From assembly GCF_017302985.1 (NCBI RefSeq), contig NZ_JAFIMU010000009.1, forward strand, positions 1 through 64,000: DNA of 64,000 nucleotides, in the 5' to 3' direction. The translations under genes were made by a program, and so were the position numbers. The stretch comes from Corallococcus macrosporus. Lineage in GTDB: Bacteria > Myxococcota > Myxococcia > Myxococcales > Myxococcaceae. This document shows, in pieces, positions 33,795 through 40,311 of this stretch. The notes under the pieces are model-generated. The model worked only from the letters and a program-made list of their open reading frames with translations. It was not told the origin of the DNA and made no database searches. Position 1 is the stretch's first letter, and each line of letters begins with the position of its first letter.

Positions 33795-34586
33795 ATGCGC
33801 TGGACGCGAAACGCAGTGGCCTGGAGCCTGGTGGGGTTGATGGGTGTGGTGGGGGGCTGCAGCAAGGAGAACGGCGGCAAGGACGACGGTGGGGGAGGGA
33901 CGCCGCAGACGGGCTATCTCACCGGCAAGGTGGTGGACACGCAGGGGCAGCCGCTCGCGGGGGCGATCATCACCGCGGACAACACCCAGTTCTATGACTC
34001 CAATGTCCAGGCGACGTCGGGGTCGGACGGGACGTACCGCGTGGACACGAGCCGTCCGACCGGCACCTGGCACGCCAGCGCCGTCGTGAAGCGGCAGTAC
34101 AACGGGAAGGAGTACACCTTCGACCTGGATCCGAACGACGACAACGTCTTCGCCGGAAACGAAGGGGCGGTGCGCAACTTCACCTGGAAGCTCACGGGAA
34201 AGCGCCCGGATGATCTGGGCTTCTACGGTGGGCGGGTGACGGTGTACGTGGATCAGTTCACGGATCCGGCGGACCCGGGCGCGCCCATCACCAACGAGGA
34301 CATCGAGCTGACGCTGGCCCCCAGCGGAAAGCTGGTGGACGGCACCGACGGGCAGACCATTACCCAGAAGCTGGTGCGCACGGCGGACGGGGACTCGGTG
34401 ACGGACGTGCCGGTGGGCCGCTACACGGTGTCCGCGCGCTACGTGCAGGCCGGGAAGTCGCCGCGTCCAATGCAGGTGCGGATCCGGGACACCGGCCAGT
34501 ACGCCAACTCGGTGACGGCGGACTTCGACAGCATCAACATCGGCCGGCACTTCATCGAGCTGAACGCCGAGCTGCCCAAGCCCTGA
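33795..34586 (+). CDS. Lipoprotein with carboxypeptidase-regulatory-like domain
   Basis: A 263-residue lipoprotein: lipobox V-G-G-C, a Gly/Asp linker, then a beta-sandwich domain of the carboxypeptidase regulatory-like type (T-G-K-V-V-D-T-Q-G-Q-P-L-A-G-A) and a second strand-rich part. AAGGAGG upstream of ATG 33795. It sits inside the T3S locus but is not a known T3S part; it may be an unrelated passenger. The ~215 bases upstream contain a weak hairpin (33608-33643) and no gene. Confidence 0.72.
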   Translation: MRWTRNAVAWSLVGLMGVVGGCSKENGGKDDGGGGTPQTGYLTGKVVDTQGQPLAGAIITADNTQFYDSNVQATSGSDGTYRVDTSRPTGTWHASAVVKRQYNGKEYTFDLDPNDDNVFAGNEGAVRNFTWKLTGKRPDDLGFYGGRVTVYVDQFTDPADPGAPITNEDIELTLAPSGKLVDGTDGQTITQKLVRTADGDSVTDVPVGRYTVSARYVQAGKSPRPMQVRIRDTGQYANSVTADFDSINIGRHFIELNAELPKP

Positions 34587-34615
34587 GGTCCGCGGTCCGC
34601 GGCCCGCAAAAGCGA

Positions 34616-34648
34616 AGAGCCGGCCTCCCGCGAAGGAGGACCGGCTCT
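34616..34648 (-). terminator. Hairpin terminator of needle-like copy 1
   Basis: AGAGCCGG (34616-34623) pairs with CCGGCTCT (34641-34648), with inner CCTCC/GGAGG and a short loop. On the - strand it is followed by TCGCTTTTG. The same hairpin ends every repeat unit. Confidence 0.75.
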
Positions 34649-34673
34649 CGTACGCCCAGGGAAAGCGGCGGAA

Positions 34674-34898
34674 TTACTTGGTGTTGCCGATGATCGACAT
34701 GGCGATGTCGCTCAGCTTCTTCATGATGTTGGAGGCGAACGCGGCGGCCTCCTGCTGCTTCTGGAGCATGAGCTGCGCCTTGGCGCGGGTCAGGTCGTCA
34801 CCCTTGAGGCCCTTCAGGGTGGCGGACTCCGTCTCGTTCAGCTCCTGGGAGGCGTTGAAAGCGGTGCGGACTGCAGAGCCAGCGACGTCAGCGTTCAT
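34674..34898 (-). CDS. Needle-like small T3S protein, copy 1 (SctF candidate)
   Basis: A 74-residue helical protein; all four copies encode the same protein. Size matches YscF/EscF/PrgI needles (about 73-87). No signal peptide. Two helices around a G-L-K-G-D-D turn; the second ends S-N-I-M-K-K-L-S-D-I-A-M-S-I-I-G-N. The S...K...D....I.N spacing is that of needle C-termini as I know them. A GGAG site lies 6 bases before the ATG. Copy 1 differs from the others by one silent base (34881). Could instead be a pilin-like or secreted filament protein; needle identity is an inference from size, pattern and location. Confidence 0.6.
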   Translation of the reverse strand: MNADVAGSAVRTAFNASQELNETESATLKGLKGDDLTRAKAQLMLQKQQEAAAFASNIMKKLSDIAMSIIGNTK

Positions 34899-34949
34899 GG
34901 GAGTCTCCGAAGGTTGAGGCGGGTAGTACCGCGAAGCTGCTTACAAAGA

Positions 34950-34979
34950 GGATTATCCGAGGCCGCGCCGAAGAGTTTC
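34950..34979 (-). promoter_or_regulatory. Candidate sigma-28-type promoter, needle-like copy 1
   Basis: On the - strand GAAACT begins at 34979 and ATAATCC ends at 34950, 23 bases from first G to first A of ATAATCC. The spacer differs from copies 2 and 3 while both blocks are kept. About 51 bases before the ATG. Confidence 0.62.
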
Positions 34980-35048
34980 CTCCCCCCTATTTTCTCCCGA
35001 ATTTTCCCGGGGATCCAGGGGGGCCCCCGAGAAGGCCCGCAAAAGCGA

Positions 35049-35081
35049 AGAGCCGGCCTCCCGCGAAGGAGGACCGGCTCT
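35049..35081 (-). terminator. Hairpin terminator of needle-like copy 2
   Basis: Same hairpin as at 34616, offset by 433 bases. Confidence 0.75.
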
Positions 35082-35106
35082 CGTACGCCCAGGGAAAGCG
35101 GCGGAA

Positions 35107-35331
35107 TTACTTGGTGTTGCCGATGATCGACATGGCGATGTCGCTCAGCTTCTTCATGATGTTGGAGGCGAACGCGGCGGCCTCCTGCTGCTTCTGGAGC
35201 ATGAGCTGCGCCTTGGCGCGGGTCAGGTCGTCACCCTTGAGGCCCTTCAGGGTGGCGGACTCCGTCTCGTTCAGCTCCTGGGAGGCGTTGAAAGCGGTGC
35301 GGACTGCAGAGCCGGCGACGTCAGCGTTCAT
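35107..35331 (-). CDS. Needle-like small T3S protein, copy 2 (SctF candidate)
   Basis: Same 74-residue protein as copy 1, with the same leader apart from small changes just before the ATG. It differs from copy 1 by a silent base at the position equivalent to 34881. A full unit with promoter and terminator, so it should be transcribed on its own. Confidence 0.6.
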   Translation of the reverse strand: MNADVAGSAVRTAFNASQELNETESATLKGLKGDDLTRAKAQLMLQKQQEAAAFASNIMKKLSDIAMSIIGNTK

Positions 35332-35384
35332 GGGGTGACTCCGAAGGTTGGAAGCGGGTGGGTACCGCGAAGCTGCTTACAAAA

Positions 35385-35414
35385 GGATTATCCGGGCGAG
35401 CTTTCCGGAGTTTC
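35385..35414 (-). promoter_or_regulatory. Candidate sigma-28-type promoter, needle-like copy 2
   Basis: GAAACT at 35414 and ATAATCC ending at 35385 on the - strand, 23-base spacing as in copy 1. The -10 octamer is C-C-G-G-A-T-A-A. Confidence 0.62.
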
Positions 35415-35477
35415 CTCCGGCCTTTTCTTTCTGATTTTCCCCCGCCGCCGCCGGGGCGCGCGAGCCCGCAAAAGCGA

Positions 35478-35510
35478 AGAGCCGGCCTCCCGTGAAGGAG
35501 GACCGGCTCT
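35478..35510 (-). terminator. Hairpin terminator of needle-like copy 3
   Basis: Same hairpin, with one loop base changed (CGTGAA instead of CGCGAA). Confidence 0.75.
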
Positions 35511-35535
35511 CGTACGCCCAGGGAAAGCGGCGGAA

Positions 35536-35760
35536 TTACTTGGTGTTGCCGATGATCGACATGGCGATGTCGCTCAGCTTCTTCATGATGTTGGAGGCGA
35601 ACGCGGCGGCCTCCTGCTGCTTCTGGAGCATCAGCTGCGCCTTGGCGCGGGTCAGGTCGTCACCCTTGAGGCCCTTCAGGGTGGCGGACTCCGTCTCGTT
35701 CAGCTCCTGGGAGGCGTTGAAAGCGGTGCGGACTGCAGAGCCGGCGACGTCAGCGTTCAT
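35536..35760 (-). CDS. Needle-like small T3S protein, copy 3 (SctF candidate)
   Basis: Same 74-residue protein. One silent change (35632, Leu codon) separates it from copies 2 and 4. Upstream region is identical to that of copy 2, so this pair is the most recent duplication or was homogenised by gene conversion. Confidence 0.6.
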   Translation of the reverse strand: MNADVAGSAVRTAFNASQELNETESATLKGLKGDDLTRAKAQLMLQKQQEAAAFASNIMKKLSDIAMSIIGNTK

Positions 35761-35813
35761 GGGGTGACTCCGAAGGTTGGAAGCGGGTGGGTACCGCGAA
35801 GCTGCTTACAAAA

Positions 35814-35843
35814 GGATTATCCGGGCGAGCTTTCCGGAGTTTC
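35814..35843 (-). promoter_or_regulatory. Candidate sigma-28-type promoter, needle-like copy 3
   Basis: GAAACT at 35843 and ATAATCC ending at 35814 on the - strand; identical to the copy 2 promoter. Confidence 0.62.
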
Positions 35844-35906
35844 CTCCGGCCTTTTCTTTCTGATTTTCCCCCGCCGCCGCCGGGGCGCGCGAGCCCGCAA
35901 AAGCGA

Positions 35907-35939
35907 AGAGCCGGCCTCCCGCGAAGGAGGACCGGCTCT
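35907..35939 (-). terminator. Hairpin terminator of needle-like copy 4
   Basis: Same hairpin, offset by 429 bases from that of copy 3. Confidence 0.75.
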
Positions 35940-35964
35940 CGTACGCCCAGGGAAAGCGGCGGAA

Positions 35965-36189
35965 TTACTTGGTGTTGCCGATGATCGACATGGCGATGTC
36001 GCTCAGCTTCTTCATGATGTTGGAGGCGAACGCGGCGGCCTCCTGCTGCTTCTGGAGCATGAGCTGCGCCTTGGCGCGGGTCAGGTCGTCACCCTTGAGG
36101 CCCTTCAGGGTGGCGGACTCCGTCTCGTTCAGCTCCTGGGAGGCGTTGAAAGCGGTGCGGACTGCAGAGCCGGCGACGTCAGCGTTCAT
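35965..36189 (-). CDS. Needle-like small T3S protein, copy 4 (SctF candidate)
   Basis: Same 74-residue protein and the first copy read from the distal promoter region. Its upstream sequence beyond about 36247 has diverged from the other units but keeps the promoter blocks and the leader (TTTTGTAAGCAGCTTCGCGG on the - strand). It is divergent from the TPR gene at 36464 across 273 bases that hold only these promoters. Confidence 0.6.
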   Translation of the reverse strand: MNADVAGSAVRTAFNASQELNETESATLKGLKGDDLTRAKAQLMLQKQQEAAAFASNIMKKLSDIAMSIIGNTK

Positions 36190-36240
36190 GGGTGACTCCG
36201 AAGGTTGATGCGGGTGGGTGCCGCGAAGCTGCTTACAAAA

Positions 36241-36271
36241 GGATTATGGCGGATCAGGGGCCGGAAGTTTC
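36241..36271 (-). promoter_or_regulatory. Candidate sigma-28-type promoter, needle-like copy 4
   Basis: On the - strand GAAACT begins at 36271 and ATAATCC ends at 36241. The spacing is one base longer than in the other five instances, and the bases before ATAATCC are CGCC rather than CGG. Spacer sequence is unrelated to the other copies, so the two blocks appear to be under selection. Confidence 0.55.
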
Positions 36272-36463
36272 GTCCCCATTTTCCGATCATTTTCCGACCC
36301 GCGAGCAGGGCGCCAGATCCGACCGTGGGCGTGGAGGGACGCACCCTCTTTGAAGGTTGCGCCGATAACAGCTTAAAGTGTCCGCGCCCGGCACCCCTCC
36401 CGTCCCTCAAGAGGCGGTTTTCCGGGCACGACTTCCTGTCCTCCCTCTGAGGGACCCGCGCTG

Positions 36464-36931
36464 ATGACGACCGAATCCAAGGCTCCGGTGTCGAACGACA
36501 ACACCCGGCCGCTCTCCGGCCCGGAGATGCTCGAGCGCGCCACTGAAGGCTTCAACCTGTTCCAGGACGGCCGCTTCAGCGAGTCCCTGCCCATCTTCGA
36601 GAAGCTCTCGGCCATGGACCCCCGGGAGGCCTACTTCCAGACCGCCCTGGGCGCCTGTCACCTGGCGCTGGAGGACCTGGACACCGCGGTGGAGTGCTTC
36701 AACCGCGCCATCGAGCTGGACCCCAGCGACATCACCCCCTTCGTCAACCGGGGCGAGGCGTTCCTCCGTCAGGGCCGCACGATGGAGGCGGCCCGCGACT
36801 TCCAGCATGCCGTGTCGCTGGACCCCGAGGACAAGGACCCCTTGAGCCGCCGGGCGCGCATGCTCGCCGCCGCGGCCCTGGAGAGCTCGGACGAGGCTTC
36901 GGAATCCGAAGCCCCCGAGGACCGCTCTTAG
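36464..36931 (+). CDS. TPR protein, third T3S chaperone candidate
   Basis: A 155-residue protein with about three TPRs (F-Q-D-G-R-F-S-E-S-L-P-I-F, A-L-G-A-C-H-L-A-L, A-I-E-L-D-P-S-D-I) and an acidic Ser/Glu tail. Lies between the needle-like array and sctV. It could be a SycD-class or YscG-type (needle) chaperone. A perfect FliA -10 octamer GCCGATAA is at 36361-36368, but without a matching -35. Confidence 0.66.
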   Translation: MTTESKAPVSNDNTRPLSGPEMLERATEGFNLFQDGRFSESLPIFEKLSAMDPREAYFQTALGACHLALEDLDTAVECFNRAIELDPSDITPFVNRGEAFLRQGRTMEAARDFQHAVSLDPEDKDPLSRRARMLAAAALESSDEASESEAPEDRS

Positions 36932-36977
36932 GCTGACCGCAGGCTCCCTCTCCGGACAGGGGAGGGATGGCCCCCCC

Positions 36978-37007
36978 TTGGGCTCGGGGGCGGGCACGGA
37001 TTAGGAT
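36978..37007 (+). promoter_or_regulatory. Candidate promoter of sctV, TTGGGC-N18-TAGGAT
   Basis: TTGGGC (36978-36983) and TAGGAT (37002-37007). If TAGGAT is the -10, transcription would start near 37013-37014, which favours the ATG at 37018 over the ATG at 37006 that overlaps the hexamer. Confidence 0.4.
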
Positions 37008-37017
37008 GGCCGCGCCG

Positions 37018-39144
37018 ATGGCCAACGCCGATCCGAACAGCTTCCTGAACAAGTACTCCGACATCGTCCTGGCCGTGGTCGTCGTGGCCATCGTGGCGAT
37101 GATGATCGTCCCGCTGCCGACGATCATCCTGGACGTGTTGCTGACGCTGAACATCAGCATCTCGGTGGTACTGCTCCTCATCTCCCTCTACGTGCCCAGC
37201 GCGCTGTACCTGTCGTCGTTCCCGACGATCCTGCTGATCACGACGATGTTCCGCCTGTCGCTGACCATCTCCACCACGCGACTCATCCTGCTCACCGGTG
37301 ACCCGGGCGAAGTGGTGGTGGCGTTCGGTAACTTCGTGGTGCAGGGCAACTTCGTCGTCGGCGCCATCCTCTTCCTCATCCTGGTGGTGGTGAACTTCAT
37401 CGTCATCTCCAAGGGCTCGGAGCGCGTCGCGGAAGTGGCCGCGCGCTTCACCCTGGACGCGATGCCCGGCAAGCAGATGTCCATCGACGCGGACCTGCGC
37501 GCCGGCGTCATCGATCAGGATCAGATGAAGAAGAAGCGCCGCGACCTGGAGCGTGAGAGCCAGCTCTTCGGCGCCATGGACGGCGCCATGAAGTTCGTGA
37601 AGGGCGACGCCATCGCGTCCATCATCATCACGGTCATCAACATCGTGGGCGGCCTCATCATCGGCGTGACCCAGAAGGGGATGGCCGCCGGTGACGCCGC
37701 GCAGAAGTACACGCTGCTCACCATCGGTGACGGTCTGGTCGGCATGATCCCCGCCATCCTCATCTCCACGTGCGCCGGTATCCTGGTGACCCGCGTGGGC
37801 GGCGAGGAAGAGGGCGCGCACCTGGGCAAGGACGTGGGCTCGCAGCTCACCGCCTTCCCGAAGGCCATCGCCATCGCGGCGGCCATGCTCGTGGGCCTGG
37901 GCCTCATCCCCGGCCTCCCCAAGATTCCCTTCTTCCTGCTGGGCGCGGGCGCGGGCTTCGGCGCGTACACGATGATGCGCAAGCGCGATGAGGCGATGGC
38001 CGCCGAGGAGGCGGGCCCCGCGACGGAGTCCAGCTTCGGCACGCCCGTGTCCTCCGAGCCTCCACCCAAGGCGGAGCTCAACCCGGACTCGGAGCTGTTC
38101 ATCCCCGTCGTCACGCCCATCGTGCTGGAGGTGTCCGACGCGCTGGTGCCCTTCGTGGACTCGCGGCAGGACGGCGGCAAGTTCCTCTTCGAGCTCATCC
38201 CGTTCATGCGCGACGGCCTCTTCGTGGAGCTGGGCGTGCGCTTCCCCGGCGTGCGCGCGCGCGGCAACGGCGGCCTGCCGCCCGGGGCCTACCAGATTCA
38301 GATCAACGAAGTGCCCGTCGTCACCGGCCAGGCCACCCTGGGCCACATCCTGGTGAACGACACGGTGGAGCGCCTCAAGCTGATGAACATCCCCGGCTTC
38401 GAGGCCATCAACCCCGCGACGCGCCAGCCGGCCGCGTGGGTGCCCGAGCAGTTCCGGGAGACGCTCGAGTCCGCGGGCCTCACCACCTGGGACGTGCCCG
38501 GCTACATCATCCTGCACACCGCCGCCGTGCTCCGGAAGAACGCCCGCGAGTTCGTGGGCGTGCAGGAGACGCAGACGATGCTGGAGCAGCTGGAGAAGGC
38601 GTTCCCGGCCATCGTGAAGGAAGTCGTCCCGAAGATCGTCAACGTGCTGAAGCTGACGGACATCCTCGGACGCCTGGTGGAGGAGGAGATCTCCATCCGC
38701 GACCTGCGCGGCATCCTCCAGGCACTGTCGGAGTACGGGCAGGTGGAGGCGGACAACGTCATGCTCACCGAGCATGTCCGCGCCTCGCTGCGCCGCTACA
38801 TCTCCCACAAGTACGCGCGCGGCACCGGCACGCTGGTGGTGTACCTGCTCGACCCGAACATCGAGGAGGCCATCCGCAGCTCCATCAAGCGCACCTCCGC
38901 GGGCGCCCACCTGGCGCTGGAGCCGGAGATTGCCCAGGAGATCGTCGGCGCGGTGCGTTCGGAGTGCGGCCACCTGCCGCCCAGCGCCCAGCGCCCCGTC
39001 ATCCTCACGGCCATGGACATCCGCCGCTACGTGCGCAAGCTGCTGGAGTACGAGTTCAACCCCTCGTTCTCCATCCTCAGCTACCAGGAGCTGTCCCCCG
39101 AGCTGAACATCCAGCCGGTGGCGCGCATCTCCTCCGGCCGGTAG
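37018..39144 (+). CDS. sctV: T3S major export-gate protein (FlhA/YscV family)
   Basis: A 708-residue protein. The N-terminal half has about eight membrane helices with the FlhA/LcrD segments F-P-T-I-L-L-I-T-T-M-F-R-L-S-L and A-G-V-I-D-Q-D-Q, plus A-R-F-T-L-D-A-M-P-G-K-Q-M-S. The large cytoplasmic C-terminal domain forms the nonameric ring that receives chaperone-substrate complexes. Length is normal. ATG 37006 is in frame but is less consistent with the promoter. Ends before a strong bidirectional terminator. Confidence 0.96.
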   Translation: MANADPNSFLNKYSDIVLAVVVVAIVAMMIVPLPTIILDVLLTLNISISVVLLLISLYVPSALYLSSFPTILLITTMFRLSLTISTTRLILLTGDPGEVVVAFGNFVVQGNFVVGAILFLILVVVNFIVISKGSERVAEVAARFTLDAMPGKQMSIDADLRAGVIDQDQMKKKRRDLERESQLFGAMDGAMKFVKGDAIASIIITVINIVGGLIIGVTQKGMAAGDAAQKYTLLTIGDGLVGMIPAILISTCAGILVTRVGGEEEGAHLGKDVGSQLTAFPKAIAIAAAMLVGLGLIPGLPKIPFFLLGAGAGFGAYTMMRKRDEAMAAEEAGPATESSFGTPVSSEPPPKAELNPDSELFIPVVTPIVLEVSDALVPFVDSRQDGGKFLFELIPFMRDGLFVELGVRFPGVRARGNGGLPPGAYQIQINEVPVVTGQATLGHILVNDTVERLKLMNIPGFEAINPATRQPAAWVPEQFRETLESAGLTTWDVPGYIILHTAAVLRKNAREFVGVQETQTMLEQLEKAFPAIVKEVVPKIVNVLKLTDILGRLVEEEISIRDLRGILQALSEYGQVEADNVMLTEHVRASLRRYISHKYARGTGTLVVYLLDPNIEEAIRSSIKRTSAGAHLALEPEIAQEIVGAVRSECGHLPPSAQRPVILTAMDIRRYVRKLLEYEFNPSFSILSYQELSPELNIQPVARISSGR

Positions 39145-39167
39145 TCCGTCCCGCGCCGCAAATGCGA

Positions 39168-39201
39168 AGGCCCCCGTCGCGAGACGGGGGCCTTTGTCGT
39201 T
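39168..39201. terminator. Bidirectional terminator between sctV and the FHA gene
   Basis: A perfect 11-bp stem (39168-39178 with 39183-39193) and GCGA loop, followed by TTGTCGTTT. It closes the T3S locus and also serves the convergent FHA gene. Confidence 0.85.
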
Positions 39202-39225
39202 TCAGGAGGCGGCCGGCGGGTGGGC

Positions 39226-40284
39226 TCAGGCGCCCGCGAGCACGGCGATCATCAACACCAGGAAGCTCAGCCCCACCACGCCCATCACGATGAGCGGGAC
39301 GAGCTTCTTCTTGTCCGCGAGCGCGGACACCGGCGCGGGTTCGGGCTCCGGCTCGGGCATGGACTCGCCCATCCCGGCGTCGGGCTGCGGCTCCTCGGAG
39401 GAACCGTCGGGCTGCGGCTCCTCGGACGCGGCGGGCTCCTCCGGCGGCGCGGGGGCGGGCTCGGGCTCCGGTTCGGGCTCCGGCGGGGGCGGCTCCTCGC
39501 GCTTGGGCGGGGAGGGGCGCGGCGGGGAGGGGGCCGGGACGACGGCGGAGCTCTCCGAGGAGAGGCTCACGGCGGGCTCGTCCGGCGGCTCGGCGGGGTC
39601 CACGTAGACGAAACGGGTGGCGCCAATCTCCAGCTCGTCGCCGTCCTTGAGCGCCTTGCGGTTCACCCGCTTCTTGTTGACCTTGATGCCGTTGCGGCTG
39701 CCCAGGTCCTCCACGTGCGTGCCGGACCAGTCGCGGCGCACCTTGGCGTGCTTGCGGGAGACGAGGTCGTCCTTGAGGATGACGTCGGCTTCCTTCTCGT
39801 CGCGGCCGAAGATGTGCTCCTGGGCCTCGGAGATTTCGATGCGCTGGCCCTCGCGGGGGCCGTTCATGTAGCGCAGGAAGCGCTCCTCGCCACCGGACAG
39901 GCCGCGCATCGCGTCCTTCAAGGCTCCGCGCGCGAGGAAGGACGTCTTGTCGCTGACGTCCGGGGCGATCTCCACGACCTTGTCGAAGCGGACGTCGTAC
40001 TGCGCGATGGCGATGACGTCGCCGTTGCGCAGGAGCTCCTTCTCCCCCTTGGGGAGCGCCTTGCCGTTGATCTTCGTGCCGTAGGCGCTGCCCAGGTCCT
40101 CCAGGAAGTAGAGGGTGCCCTCCTGGATGATGCGCGCATGGTTGCGCGACACCGCCTGCTGCGGGAGCACCACCTGGCAGGTCTTGTCCCGCCCCAGGGT
40201 GATGACGGAGTCGTCGAGGACGACCTCTTTGCCCGAGGCGCCGCCGGCCTCGCTGCGCTGTGTGACGGTCAGACGGACGCTCAT
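39226..40284 (-). CDS. Tail-anchored protein with two FHA domains
   Basis: A 352-residue protein. Two FHA (phosphothreonine-binding) domains: one near 20-85 (I-T-L-G-R-D-K-T-C, S-R-N-H-A) and one near 150-215 (H-I-F-G-R-D, S-R-K-H-A-K-V, N-G-I-K-V-N). A long Pro/Glu-rich linker leads to one C-terminal membrane helix and almost nothing after it. It might bind phosphorylated proteins of Ser/Thr kinases, which are numerous in myxobacteria. SctD of injectisomes has an FHA domain too, but with a large periplasmic part that is missing here. Confidence 0.85.
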   Translation of the reverse strand: MSVRLTVTQRSEAGGASGKEVVLDDSVITLGRDKTCQVVLPQQAVSRNHARIIQEGTLYFLEDLGSAYGTKINGKALPKGEKELLRNGDVIAIAQYDVRFDKVVEIAPDVSDKTSFLARGALKDAMRGLSGGEERFLRYMNGPREGQRIEISEAQEHIFGRDEKEADVILKDDLVSRKHAKVRRDWSGTHVEDLGSRNGIKVNKKRVNRKALKDGDELEIGATRFVYVDPAEPPDEPAVSLSSESSAVVPAPSPPRPSPPKREEPPPPEPEPEPEPAPAPPEEPAASEEPQPDGSSEEPQPDAGMGESMPEPEPEPAPVSALADKKKLVPLIVMGVVGLSFLVLMIAVLAGA

Positions 40285-40311
40285 CGCGTGTGTCGCTACC
40301 CGAAGGGACGG

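Larger units (their letters stand above)
34603..36247 (-). repeat. Four tandem 429-433 bp gene-carrying repeat units
   Basis: Units begin at 34603, 35036, 35465 and 35894 (433, 429, 429 bp, and a partial last unit up to about 36247). Each holds, read on the - strand, a promoter, leader, 74-codon gene and hairpin. Units 2 and 3 are nearly identical throughout. Unit 1 and unit 4 upstream parts have diverged, yet their genes stay almost identical, which suggests gene conversion or strong selection on the protein. Confidence 0.97.

Noticed and set aside
34603-36247. The four repeats as a CRISPR array or insertion element
   Set aside because: Units are 429-433 bp and carry a gene with promoter and terminator. 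There are no short repeats with unique spacers, no transposase and no terminal inverted repeats.
36361-36368. GCCGATAA as a sigma-28-type promoter for the TPR gene at 36464
   Set aside because: The octamer is perfect, but no -35-like G[AC]AAC block occurs at the right distance, so it was not listed as a promoter.
36928-38973. A 681-codon - strand frame opposite sctV
   Set aside because: It mirrors the sctV coding frame and is Asp/His/Arg-rich with no domain; sctV is far better supported.
39226-40284. The FHA protein as SctD
   Set aside because: SctD needs a large periplasmic part after the membrane helix; here the chain ends at the helix, and two FHA domains are present.
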